NCBI GenBank assembly: GCA_964605775.1
Contig: CAZSDU010000027.1
Coordinates: 1-35,885, forward strand
Direction: 5' to 3'
Length of the DNA stretch: 35,885 nt
Source of the DNA: CAZSDU01 sp964605775
GTDB taxonomy: Bacteria; Bacteroidota; Bacteroidia; Bacteroidales; FEN-979
The notes beneath the pieces were generated by a model that saw nothing but the letters and a program-made list of their open reading frames with translations, was not told the origin of the DNA and searched no databases. This document shows positions 25,925 to 33,946 of this stretch, in pieces. Within the stretch, counting starts at the first letter, position 1. Each line of letters opens with the position of its first letter. Made by a program: the position numbers and the translations under genes.

Positions 25925-26874
25925 TGCACAGCAAGGTGAACATATTACTCCTGAAAATCTTTTTTTTGGCCCTGCCTTTTATTCTGCTTTTTACCTGGAT
26001 AGAATACCAGACCCGCCAACTACCCAATTCCTATTCCCTTAAAAAAAGTAATTTTGAACGCATCCATGATTCCGTCCGCATTCTGGTGCTGGGGTCTTCC
26101 CATGCACTAAAAGGCATTAATCCGGATCTTTTCTCATGCAAAGGCTTTAATTTCAGCAACAGCTCCCAGTCCCTGGATTTTGACGCTTATATTTACCATG
26201 AATTCAATTCCCATATGCCCAGTTTGAAGGCCGTCATCCTGGAAATTTCTTATTTTTCTTTCTTCTACACCCTTGGTGATTCACCCGAAGACTGGCGGCA
26301 ATATTTTTATTATCATCATTATGGCATCCACCCTTCAGGTTTGGATTTGTCAGATCCTCGCGCTTTTTTTTATACTACCCTTTACACCAAGGGATTCATC
26401 AACGATCTGGTTTTCGGGAAGCTCGAATGCAAAAAGGAATTCGGGGATATTCAGTCCAATGGCTGGGAAAAGACTTCATGCATCAGCGATCCTTCAGCCA
26501 TTTCAGACCAGGGTGGCCAGGCCCGGGCCAGCCTGCATAAAAGCCTCATGCATGAATCCAGGGCATCCTTCATCCTGGGTCGTCTTGAGGGTTTATTATC
26601 CCGATTAAAACAGGACAACATTGCCATTTATCTGGTCACCACTCCGGTCTTCAGTACCTATGCGAATCATTTGGACCCAGAAATCATAAAAAGAAATCAC
26701 GATATCATTTCCCGGCTCCACGGAAAATATCAAGTATCCTATTTTGATTACGCTTCAGATCCCCGTTTTCAGAAAGATGATTTCTACGACAACGACCACC
26801 TCAACACCAGGGGCGCTGAGAAATTCAGCCGAATCCTGGAGGAAGATTTCCTGAAAAAAATCTGCAAGGATTAA
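25924..26874 (+). CDS. SGNH-like partner of the MBOAT acyltransferase
   Basis: This 316-residue protein is held in the membrane by an N-terminal segment (about residues 7-23) with the bulk outside. A serine-hydrolase-like block LVLGSSHALKGI (Ser58/Ser59) and a C-terminal DNDH motif (Asp289, His292, in DNDHLNTRGAEKF) give the Ser-Asp-His layout of SGNH acyl-transfer proteins. Overall similarity to AlgJ, PatB or DltD is low, so I do not assign a symbol. The one-base overlap (TGATG) with the MBOAT gene supports a two-component O-acylation system in which the MBOAT exports the acyl group and this protein transfers it. Confidence 0.75.
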   Translation: MHSKVNILLLKIFFLALPFILLFTWIEYQTRQLPNSYSLKKSNFERIHDSVRILVLGSSHALKGINPDLFSCKGFNFSNSSQSLDFDAYIYHEFNSHMPSLKAVILEISYFSFFYTLGDSPEDWRQYFYYHHYGIHPSGLDLSDPRAFFYTTLYTKGFINDLVFGKLECKKEFGDIQSNGWEKTSCISDPSAISDQGGQARASLHKSLMHESRASFILGRLEGLLSRLKQDNIAIYLVTTPVFSTYANHLDPEIIKRNHDIISRLHGKYQVSYFDYASDPRFQKDDFYDNDHLNTRGAEKFSRILEEDFLKKICKD

Positions 26875-26893
26875 GGATAAGTCTTCCTGAATT

Positions 26894-27919
26894 TTAACGA
26901 CTGGAAAGTATCTCCTGTCTGCGTCTCTTCAGCAAAATAAAAACAAAAATCCCCCGGAGATATCCCCATCCATAAGCAAGATGTAATATAAAAAAAAGCC
27001 AGGGAAGGTAGAAGATCAGTCGCCATTCCGAAGCATCCCTGCAAAGCGAAATGGAGTAAATCAAATCTGTCAGCAGATAAATGCCTAATCCTGCTGCAAA
27101 CAAGCAGGCAAAAACAGGATGTAACAGCATTGCTGGTGGGAAAATCAATAAAAACAAGGTGAAAGCCAATGGTACCAATTGCCTTACTGTGGTCGGCTTA
27201 CCGATTTTATACGAAACCAGGGGTTTGAATAAGCCATACTGATAAAACATCCTGATCACCGACTTAATTTTATTCCGGGTATAATAGGTCACAGAAACAT
27301 CCGGAATGAGGTATATGCTTCCTCCTGCTTTGACCAGTCTTGCATTGAATTCATCATCCTGATTGCGGATCAGTTCTTCATCGAACATGCCGATTTTTTC
27401 AAAAACCTCCCGACGGTAACATCCGAAAGTCACGGTATCCACCCTTTTGATGTCTTTTGAACCGATCCTGAAATGGGCATTCCCGACACCAAACGGACAG
27501 GATAAAGCCTTTGCAATCGACATTGATTTCAAGGATGAGTCAGGCGGTCGGGCAGAACATAATCCGCCGACGTTATCTGCATTCAGCGCGTGGGAAGATT
27601 CTACCAGTTTGGAAATATAATTACCGGGATACTCTGCATGAGATCCGATGATGAAGATCAACGCTCCTTTTGCTTCCCTGATACCCATGTTCAACGCATA
27701 AGGAACATATTGCTTTTCATTGATCAGCAAACGTACCCGGGTATTTCCCATTGCATATTGCTCCACGATTTCCCGCGTGCCATCCTTGCTGCCGCCATCC
27801 GCTACCAGGATTTCCACATTCTCCGATGGATAATCCTGAGATAACAGTTGATCAAGTACTTTCCCGATATACGCTTGCTCATTGAAAGCGGGGATGATAA
27901 GCGTGACAAATGGCTGCAT
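26894..27919 (-). CDS. Family 2 glycosyltransferase with C-terminal membrane segments
   Basis: A GT-A type glycosyltransferase domain fills about residues 1-240: VTLIIPAFNEQAYIGKVLDQ, the nucleotide-sugar site LVADGGSKDGTREIV, a metal-binding-type region IIGSHAEYPG and QDDEFNARLVKAG with the likely catalytic acidic residues. Three hydrophobic segments at about 245-335 anchor it in the inner membrane, as in ExoA-like enzymes of exopolysaccharide assembly. It ends a minus-strand run of GT-C, flippase and GT2 genes, with five bases between it and the flippase gene. It converges on the SGNH-like gene. The sugar donor cannot be predicted. Confidence 0.9.
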   Translation of the reverse strand: MQPFVTLIIPAFNEQAYIGKVLDQLLSQDYPSENVEILVADGGSKDGTREIVEQYAMGNTRVRLLINEKQYVPYALNMGIREAKGALIFIIGSHAEYPGNYISKLVESSHALNADNVGGLCSARPPDSSLKSMSIAKALSCPFGVGNAHFRIGSKDIKRVDTVTFGCYRREVFEKIGMFDEELIRNQDDEFNARLVKAGGSIYLIPDVSVTYYTRNKIKSVIRMFYQYGLFKPLVSYKIGKPTTVRQLVPLAFTLFLLIFPPAMLLHPVFACLFAAGLGIYLLTDLIYSISLCRDASEWRLIFYLPWLFFILHLAYGWGYLRGIFVFILLKRRRQEILSSR

Positions 27920-27924
27920 AATCC

Positions 27925-29202
27925 TTACTTTTTTATGGCTGTTTGTTGATCATGCCTGATGACTGCATTCAGGGTCAGGAGATAGAATATCGTGAACGAA
28001 ATGATCTCAAGGACCGCGAATAATTTTAAAAAAGTAATAAATTGAATTCCCTTGATCATTCCCAATCCGACCATAAGACAAAAATGGATCAGGTTCCAAA
28101 AGCCCAGGGTACGGATTTTTTCAAGACCAATCAATACGGCATTCATAGGGGATGCAACAAGGAAAAAAATGTAACCCGTGATGAGGATGCGGGAATAGTC
28201 GCCTGCCAGTATCCATTTCGCTCCGAACACAAAAGAAAAAAGAAATGGCCCGAAAAACAGGATGACCATCAGCGACACAAGGCCGATTCCTGCGAGGATG
28301 GCTGACACCCGAAGAAAGTCTGGCCGTATGGATTGGCGGGTATTCCTGTTTTCGGTAACTTTCTGAAGTAAAACCTGAGAGACGGCCATGGTGATCAGGG
28401 CAAAGGGCAATAAGATCGCTTGCTGGGTGAGATCGAAAAATCCGAGGTCGGTTTTGGTGAACATCCGGCTGATGATAAAAACCGGGTACTGCATGGCGAT
28501 GGTGCCCAACAGGTGAGGAAGGAGATTAAAAAGCGGAAAATGCCTGTAAGATACCGCCATCTCCCTGATCCCGGTCATGGAAAAAAATTTCCATGAAAAA
28601 CTTGTTTTTTTCAGCTGAAGAATTCCGGACAGGGTATTGGAAATATTTCCGGCCAGATCGCCCCAGAAAAGACCGGCTGGATTTTTTAATAAACCAAAAC
28701 TCAGTTGAACAATTCCTTCGGATCCCCGGCGGGTTATTTTATTGACCGAGATCGAACGGAAGGCTTTTTTCCTCACCAACCAGTAATTGACAGACTGAAA
28801 AAAACTGAAGAAGAACATGCTCAAGGGAAGGAGGAAAAGTAGGTTGACAAGCTGGGCAGGAAACTTCAGCAGACCGGAAATTTCATTTCTCCAGAACAGG
28901 AGAATGAAAAAAACCAGGAGGTTAAATAAAAAATTCAGCCCGATCGTAAGGAAGAGCAGATTCGCTCCGTCTTTATCCGATTTCGGCAAACCGATGGCCA
29001 GATCATAACGAAAATTCGCAATTACTGTAAGGATTCCGAAAAGGCTGAAATAGATGGCAAAAGCTCCGAAATCCTCCGGAGTATAAACCCTCCTCAGGAC
29101 AGGTTGCATGATCAAGGGGATCGCCTGACCCAGACCAGTACCAAAAATTAATATCAGTGTACTTCTGAAAAAATCCGATGAGCCGGTCAGCTTTTTAATC
29201 AT
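27925..29202 (-). CDS. Oligosaccharide flippase (Wzx-type)
   Basis: This protein of about 425 residues has roughly a dozen hydrophobic segments and the N-terminal signature of the polysaccharide flippases: LIFGTGLGQAIPLIMQPVLR followed by VYTPEDFGAFAIYFSLFGIL. It would move lipid-linked glycan units across the inner membrane. I place the start at the ATG at 29202. The TTG at 29214, four codons earlier, overlaps the stop of the GT-C gene. The gene is sandwiched between two glycosyltransferase genes on the same strand with gaps of 8 and 5 bases, so the three form one unit. Confidence 0.9.
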   Translation of the reverse strand: MIKKLTGSSDFFRSTLILIFGTGLGQAIPLIMQPVLRRVYTPEDFGAFAIYFSLFGILTVIANFRYDLAIGLPKSDKDGANLLFLTIGLNFLFNLLVFFILLFWRNEISGLLKFPAQLVNLLFLLPLSMFFFSFFQSVNYWLVRKKAFRSISVNKITRRGSEGIVQLSFGLLKNPAGLFWGDLAGNISNTLSGILQLKKTSFSWKFFSMTGIREMAVSYRHFPLFNLLPHLLGTIAMQYPVFIISRMFTKTDLGFFDLTQQAILLPFALITMAVSQVLLQKVTENRNTRQSIRPDFLRVSAILAGIGLVSLMVILFFGPFLFSFVFGAKWILAGDYSRILITGYIFFLVASPMNAVLIGLEKIRTLGFWNLIHFCLMVGLGMIKGIQFITFLKLFAVLEIISFTIFYLLTLNAVIRHDQQTAIKK

Positions 29203-29210
29203 CCGGGATA

Positions 29211-30752
29211 TCAATTAATTGGAAACGGATAGAGGTCTTTGTTCCGGTAGATGTACACTTTCTTATTCTTGTTCACCGGATTTAAAAAATGCATCAGATT
29301 ATCTATAAAACCCGGATTAATAGCGGTTTCATACACCAGAAAAGGAAAATGTACCCGGGCTTTGACCACCCTTTTCTGCAGATCCTGGTCTCCGGTGAAC
29401 AAAATAAATCGGGGTTGTTCCGCCCGGGGTTTTTGCGCCACCCTGAGCATCATGTCTTCAGTTGTTTCATTGTCCAGCAATTCATCATAAACATGCGGCC
29501 ATTGCCCTGTATAAAAACGGGGTAAGAGTTCTGGAGAATTATCTGCATCGGCTACCAGAATTTGTTCAAGACAGGGATATTTTGACAGATAGGTCATGCT
29601 TTCCACCCGGGCATGTTTGGAATAAACGACGGATACCACGGGCAGAAGAATCATATTGACAACCCAGAAAAAAGTCCAGCAACCGCTCAGCAAACCGGGA
29701 TGATTTGGCCAGCATGCCGACCTCGTGAAAAAGGCATTCCATCCGCTGATACCTGTCACGATCAACAAGGGGATGATGGGGAGAATAAATCTTTCCTGTT
29801 TATTTGGGAAAATGGAATGAAAAAGAAGAAAAACGGCAACAGGTATAAAAAGGATCAGGTACTTTTTCCAGGAATAAATGAACCCAAAGAAGATGAACAG
29901 GCTGACAGGAGGAATCAGAATCCCTGCAAGAAAGAGCAAATAGGTGTACCAAGGCAACACAAAGTAATCATTGGCAGCGGTCAGGTTGTACCGTATATGC
30001 TCATAAAGTTCGGCAAAAGGCTGACCCCATAAAAAATATCCAATGGCGCCCTGGATCAGTATAATCGGTACAAGAACACCCAGGGTAAGCACAAGGGTTT
30101 CCTTCCATTTTTTTTGCAACAACAGCGCCAGGCCAAGACCCGCTGAAAAAAAAGCCGTTTGCATACGCGTATTGAATGCGAGTCCGAGCAGGATACCCGA
30201 TAAAAAATAGATTCCCAGTGAGGTTTTACCTTCATTTTTTACAAGCATCCAGATCGAAAGCATAAGAAAGGGAATGCAAACCATCTCGATAAGGTTTCTC
30301 ACACTCATCCAGGGCATGAACCACAATATGGCCAGCAATAATCCAACGGTCCCCGCCGATCGCCGATCACTGATCTTCTCTGTAATCCTGTATCCCAGCC
30401 AGACTGTGATCAGCGACCATCCGGCATGGATCAGCCGGATAAAGAACATTTTTGTCTGAGGATCATCAAGATGTATCCATCTGAAAAAAGAAAACAGTAG
30501 GAAATTCAACCCGGGATAAAAAAAGTTATGTCCTGTCGGCCCATGGTTATCCCTCGACCACGGAAGCCAGGAGTTGTAATCAAAACCATCTACCCATGAT
30601 TGTGCCGATTCTATGACCAGAAAGTGGTCGTCGATCATTCCCCAGCCTTTGGCAAATATGACCGATAGTATCCGGAAAAAGACAGCCGATCCCATGATGA
30701 TCAACAAGGGTCTCTCCTTCCAGGTTCTGCTGATTCCTGCCAGTAAAATCAT
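29211..30752 (-). CDS. GT-C fold membrane glycosyltransferase (GT39/PMT-like)
   Basis: The 513-residue protein has about ten transmembrane segments. An early loop carries the paired acidic residues expected in GT-C enzymes that use lipid-linked donors (GMIDDHFLVIESAQSW, near residue 40). A soluble C-terminal part of about 120 residues follows. It probably adds a sugar from an undecaprenyl- or dolichyl-type carrier on the periplasmic face. It heads the minus-strand run with the flippase and the GT2. A perfect -7 element lies 37 bases upstream. The exact family (GT39, GT83 or an uncharacterised relative) is not clear from sequence reading. Confidence 0.75.
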   Translation of the reverse strand: MILLAGISRTWKERPLLIIMGSAVFFRILSVIFAKGWGMIDDHFLVIESAQSWVDGFDYNSWLPWSRDNHGPTGHNFFYPGLNFLLFSFFRWIHLDDPQTKMFFIRLIHAGWSLITVWLGYRITEKISDRRSAGTVGLLLAILWFMPWMSVRNLIEMVCIPFLMLSIWMLVKNEGKTSLGIYFLSGILLGLAFNTRMQTAFFSAGLGLALLLQKKWKETLVLTLGVLVPIILIQGAIGYFLWGQPFAELYEHIRYNLTAANDYFVLPWYTYLLFLAGILIPPVSLFIFFGFIYSWKKYLILFIPVAVFLLFHSIFPNKQERFILPIIPLLIVTGISGWNAFFTRSACWPNHPGLLSGCWTFFWVVNMILLPVVSVVYSKHARVESMTYLSKYPCLEQILVADADNSPELLPRFYTGQWPHVYDELLDNETTEDMMLRVAQKPRAEQPRFILFTGDQDLQKRVVKARVHFPFLVYETAINPGFIDNLMHFLNPVNKNKKVYIYRNKDLYPFPIN

Positions 30753-30789
30753 GTCAAACGGATTGTAAATTCCTTCACTACAAAGGACA

Positions 30790-30797
30790 CAAAGATA
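30790..30797 (-). promoter_or_regulatory. Candidate -7 promoter element for the glycan operon
   Basis: The minus strand reads TATCTTTG, a perfect TAnnTTTG match, 37 bases upstream of the GT-C gene. No -33 box is evident. It would drive GT-C, flippase and GT2 together. Confidence 0.45.
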
Positions 30798-30855
30798 AAT
30801 AAACGCCGGATAATTCAGTTATCTTGACTGATGTTTGAAAAAGTATTAGTTTAGC

Positions 30856-32175
30856 ATGCCCTTATATCAATGGGAAACACAGAACGGTCAATCCTTGAAA
30901 ACAAATTCCAGAATCCGCTTTCACCAGTTTGCCTTTTATTACCTCTGCCTTGCATTTGTTTTCATGATGCCAGTCTTTGGGCGTATCCTTCCCCTCCTGA
31001 TTGCATTGATGGCGCTGAACTGGCTGATAGAAGGAAGTTATATCCGGGTTTTCCCTGCTTTGTTGCATGAAAAAAACCGCCTCCGGCTCCTGTCATTCAG
31101 TCTGTTTTACCTTCTTTACCTACTTGGCCTGCTTTATTCAGATAACATGGATTATGGCTACTTTGATATTCAGGTTAAATTGTCACTACTCGCTTTTCCC
31201 CTGATCTTTTCCACCACGGATAAGCATTTGTTCACCCGCGTCAGGATCAATGCTTTGCTCCTGTCCTATATCACCGGGTGCCTGGCCGGTTCTTTATTAT
31301 TCTTCGGACATGCTTTGTATAACACACTTCATTCCGGCCTGATTGATTCTTTCTATTATTCAAATCTCTCCTGGTATTTTCACCCCAGCTACCTGTCCAT
31401 GTACTATTCATTTGCCATTGCTACCCTGATCTGGCTCCTGATTGAAAACCACCGTCATATTCAAGCCTGGATGACCATAACAGGCTCTTTTCTGATCCTT
31501 TTGTTTTTTATTTTTATTATACTACTGAGCTCGAAAGCAGGCCTGCTCGGCCTGGTCTCCGTCTTATTATTCTGCTTCCTGATCCTCTTCTTTAAAAAAA
31601 AACAATGGAAACTTGCCATGTCGGCCGTATTGATCAGCATCCTGGCTTTCTATATCGGACTGAAGGTCTTTCCCTTTGCTTCTGAAAGAATTTCACAGGC
31701 AAAGGAATCCCTGCAATCCGACAGCCCTCAACCGATGGATCCGAAACGGAAAAGCACTTCCGACCGTATCGAGATATGGAAGGCGGCCTCTGTGCTCATC
31801 GGAAAACATTTCATATTCGGAGTCGGCACAGGAGATGTAAAAGATGAATTGTTAAAGGAATATCAAAACGAAAATATCATGGAAGGCTTTCAGAAGAAAA
31901 TGAATGCCCACAACCAGTATCTTCAGACCTTTGTTGCCCTGGGAATTGCAGGTTTTCTCCTGCTGATTCTCATGCTGGCACTCCCGGCCCTGATCGCTTT
32001 AAAGGATGAAAATTATCTCTATTTTTCCTTTCTTCTGATTTTCGCCCTTAACATCGCGGTGGAGTCTATGTTGGAAACGCAAGCCGGAGTTATATTTTAT
32101 GCCTTCTTCAACACCTTTTTCTTCACTGCTTTCTATTGCTCCCCACCTCCATCGAGCAATGCTCCGGCTCACTGA
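30856..32175 (+). CDS. O-antigen ligase/polymerase-like membrane protein
   Basis: This 439-residue integral membrane protein has about eleven hydrophobic segments and the periplasmic loop of the O-antigen ligase/Wzy family. The loop region includes DRIEIWKAASVLIGKHFIFGVGTGD and the conserved MNAHNQYLQTFVALGIAG with the key His-Asn. Such proteins either ligate glycan to lipid A core (WaaL) or polymerise repeat units (Wzy); the two cannot be separated here. It is divergent from the GT-C gene and completes the surface-polysaccharide block. In organisms with T9SS, the ligated anionic glycan can serve as the anchor for PorU-processed proteins. Confidence 0.85.
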   Translation: MPLYQWETQNGQSLKTNSRIRFHQFAFYYLCLAFVFMMPVFGRILPLLIALMALNWLIEGSYIRVFPALLHEKNRLRLLSFSLFYLLYLLGLLYSDNMDYGYFDIQVKLSLLAFPLIFSTTDKHLFTRVRINALLLSYITGCLAGSLLFFGHALYNTLHSGLIDSFYYSNLSWYFHPSYLSMYYSFAIATLIWLLIENHRHIQAWMTITGSFLILLFFIFIILLSSKAGLLGLVSVLLFCFLILFFKKKQWKLAMSAVLISILAFYIGLKVFPFASERISQAKESLQSDSPQPMDPKRKSTSDRIEIWKAASVLIGKHFIFGVGTGDVKDELLKEYQNENIMEGFQKKMNAHNQYLQTFVALGIAGFLLLILMLALPALIALKDENYLYFSFLLIFALNIAVESMLETQAGVIFYAFFNTFFFTAFYCSPPPSSNAPAH

Positions 32176-32278
32176 TCCATCCAGATAATAATCCGTAAAA
32201 TGCCCTGTGTGTAAGTCCTCTGGAAGCCGAAATGGTTCAGGTTTGGATATGCATCGTTCAACATATCGTAAAAAGAAT

Positions 32279-32286
32279 TATTTTTG
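32279..32286 (+). promoter_or_regulatory. Candidate -7 promoter element for the modE-like gene
   Basis: TATTTTTG is a perfect TAnnTTTG match, 70 bases upstream of the ATG. The stretch between them is almost wholly the octamer array at 32301-32356. The 181-base gap from the ligase gene holds nothing else that I can identify. Confidence 0.45.
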
Positions 32287-32300
32287 TACCGACAATGCAA

Positions 32301-32356
32301 TAGTCACTTTATCACTATGTTACTTTGTTACTCTGTCACTCTGTTACTATTAGTAT
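32301..32356 (+). repeat. 8-bp tandem repeat abutting the modE-like start codon
   Basis: Seven units of eight bases (TAGTCACT, TTATCACT, ATGTTACT, TTGTTACT, CTGTCACT, CTGTTACT, ATTAGTAT) end exactly at the base before the ATG at 32357. They fill the predicted 5' leader. The unit is unrelated to the other repeats in the window. Confidence 0.75.
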
Positions 32357-32743
32357 ATGCAAACTCAATTTAAAACCAAGCTTTCAGACATTCAACTTCA
32401 TTATAAAATCTGGATGTCTGATCATCTCGAAACCGGAATAATGGGCGATGGCAAATGGCAGATGCTCAAGTTGATTGAGGAAAAGGGTTCCCTGAAGGCA
32501 GCCTGTGACGAGCTGGGTTACACTTATCGCCGGACCTGGGGTAATATTCAAAAAATTGAAAAATTTTTTGGATTTCCTTTACTTGAAAAATTCCGTGGCG
32601 GCGCTGACGGAGGAAAAATGACCCTGACACCCGAAGGCCGGCAACTGGTGAAAGCTTTTGATGAGTTTCATGCGACGGTGGATAAGACCATCAATAAAGG
32701 ATTTGAGAAGTTCATTCGGGATCTGGGGGACGAGGGGGCGTGA
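32357..32743 (+). CDS. ModE-type winged-helix DNA-binding protein
   Basis: This 128-residue protein matches the N-terminal LysR-like winged helix of ModE. MLKLIEEKGSLKAACDELGY, then TYRRTWGNIQKIEKFFGFPL and LTPEGRQLVKAFDEF are the helix-turn-helix and wing. The C-terminal molybdate-binding (MOP) domains of full ModE are absent, so it cannot sense oxyanion in the same way. Its position 64 bases upstream of wtpA suggests that it controls tungstate/molybdate uptake. An octamer array abuts its start and a heptamer array begins at its stop. The DNA-binding assignment is firm; the target and ligand are inferred. Confidence 0.85.
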   Translation: MQTQFKTKLSDIQLHYKIWMSDHLETGIMGDGKWQMLKLIEEKGSLKAACDELGYTYRRTWGNIQKIEKFFGFPLLEKFRGGADGGKMTLTPEGRQLVKAFDEFHATVDKTINKGFEKFIRDLGDEGA

Positions 32744-32785
32744 TGCAGGATGTGGGATGCAGGATGCAGGATGCAGGATGCAGGA
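32744..32785 (+). repeat. 7-bp tandem repeat directly after the modE-like stop codon
   Basis: Six units of TGCAGGA (one changed to TGTGGGA) start at the first base after the TGA stop and end 21 bases before the wtpA GTG start. Confidence 0.9.
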
Positions 32786-32806
32786 TGATTTTTAATCTGG
32801 TATAAC

Positions 32807-33772
32807 GTGTTAAATAGATTTTTTGTTATTGCTGTTTTCGTTGGCTGTATTTCTGTCCTCTGTTTTGCGCAGCAAAAGAAGGGCGGCCTGAGCGGGGATC
32901 TCGTCATCTTCCACGCCGGTAGTCTTGCGGTTCCAATGAAAGAGATCGCAGCTGAATTTAAAAAACTTCATCCGGATGTCAACCTTTTGCTTGAAACTGC
33001 GGGTAGCGTGGAATGTGCCAGAAAGATCACGGATCTTAAGAAACCCTGCGATATCATGGCTTCCGCCGATTATCAAGTGATCGATAAAATGCTGATCCCC
33101 CGCTTTGCCGATTGGAATATCCGGTTTATAGCCAACGAAATGTGTATCGTTTATACGGCTAAGTCCCGATACCAGGATAAGATCGATAACAAGAACTGGT
33201 TTGAGATCCTCCTGAAGAAGGATGTAGCCTACAGTCGTTCAGATCCCAATGCCGACCCTTGCGGGTACCGCTCGGTGATGACCATGCAACTGGCTGAAAA
33301 ATACTATAAAAAGCCCGGATTGGCTAAAATGCTGATGGCTAAAGACCAGAACTATATGCGTCCGAAGGAAGTTGACCTGGTGGCCTTACTGGAAATTGAA
33401 GCCCTTGATTATATTTTTATATACAAATCTGTAGCTGTTCAGCATCACCTTAAATACCTTGAATTACCTGATGAAATCAACCTGAAAAACCCGGCTTATT
33501 CAACCTTTTACCAGCAGGCTTCGGTCGACATCAATGGCAAACAGCCTGATCAGAAAGAAACCATGCGCGGGGAAGCCATGCTCTATGGAATAACCATGCT
33601 GAAAGATGCAACCCACAAACAAGCTGCAACTGCCTTTCTGCAATTTCTCCTTTCAAAGGATAAAGGGATGAAGATCCTCGAACGTAACGGGCAACCTTCG
33701 GTGATCCCGATGACTTCTCAGAATTATGAGATGATCCCGGCTGAACTTAAACCATTGATCAAAAAAAAATAA
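32807..33772 (+). CDS. wtpA: Tungstate/molybdate ABC transporter substrate-binding protein WtpA
   Basis: WtpA captures tungstate (and molybdate) in the periplasm for an ABC importer. A signal peptide (about residues 1-23, ending CFA before Gln-Gln) leads to the oxyanion-binding fold: VIFHAGSLAVPMKEIAAEF, ASADYQVIDKML, the anion-loop region SRSDPNADPCGYRSVM (about 144-158) and VDLVALLEIEALDYIFIYKS (about 189-208). The latter two are where the acidic ligands of archaeal WtpA lie, a pattern seen in WtpA but not ModA. The start is GTG at 32807: an in-frame TGA lies seven codons upstream and no ATG is available. It follows the modE-like gene and precedes a sulfite-oxidase-like protein and the permease. 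Confidence 0.92.
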   Translation: MLNRFFVIAVFVGCISVLCFAQQKKGGLSGDLVIFHAGSLAVPMKEIAAEFKKLHPDVNLLLETAGSVECARKITDLKKPCDIMASADYQVIDKMLIPRFADWNIRFIANEMCIVYTAKSRYQDKIDNKNWFEILLKKDVAYSRSDPNADPCGYRSVMTMQLAEKYYKKPGLAKMLMAKDQNYMRPKEVDLVALLEIEALDYIFIYKSVAVQHHLKYLELPDEINLKNPAYSTFYQQASVDINGKQPDQKETMRGEAMLYGITMLKDATHKQAATAFLQFLLSKDKGMKILERNGQPSVIPMTSQNYEMIPAELKPLIKKK

Positions 33773-33784
33773 TATTTAACCAAC

Positions 33785-33928
33785 ATGTTCACAATGGCGC
33801 TAAGTCCGCATAGTATTTGCCACATCCTCTGGATTATAACTTCAAACCTGAAGGAAAAACAGAAATACCAAGATTCATCGCGTAAGCTCTTTGATCAAGA
33901 TGATCCTCTCCACCCTGTCACATTCTGA
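33785..33928 (+). CDS. Possible small protein between wtpA and the sulfite-oxidase-like gene
   Basis: An open frame of 47 codons starts with ATG 12 bases after wtpA and stops 18 bases before the next gene, filling most of a 174-base gap. The product would have a hydrophobic stretch (ICHILWIITSNL) and a charged tail (KEKQKYQDSSRKLFDQDD). I recognise no family and see no strong ribosome-binding site. It may be chance. Confidence 0.2.
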   Translation: MFTMALSPHSICHILWIITSNLKEKQKYQDSSRKLFDQDDPLHPVTF

Positions 33929-33946
33929 AATTTAAAAACTGTAAAC

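Noticed and set aside
32176..32356. Molybdenum-cofactor riboswitch upstream of the modE-like gene
   Set aside because: The leader after the -7 element is almost all tandem repeat and I find no conserved paired core.
32744..32785. Short direct repeats as a possible CRISPR array
   Set aside because: Units are 7 bp and contiguous with no spacers, and no cas genes are present; the same applies to the other arrays.
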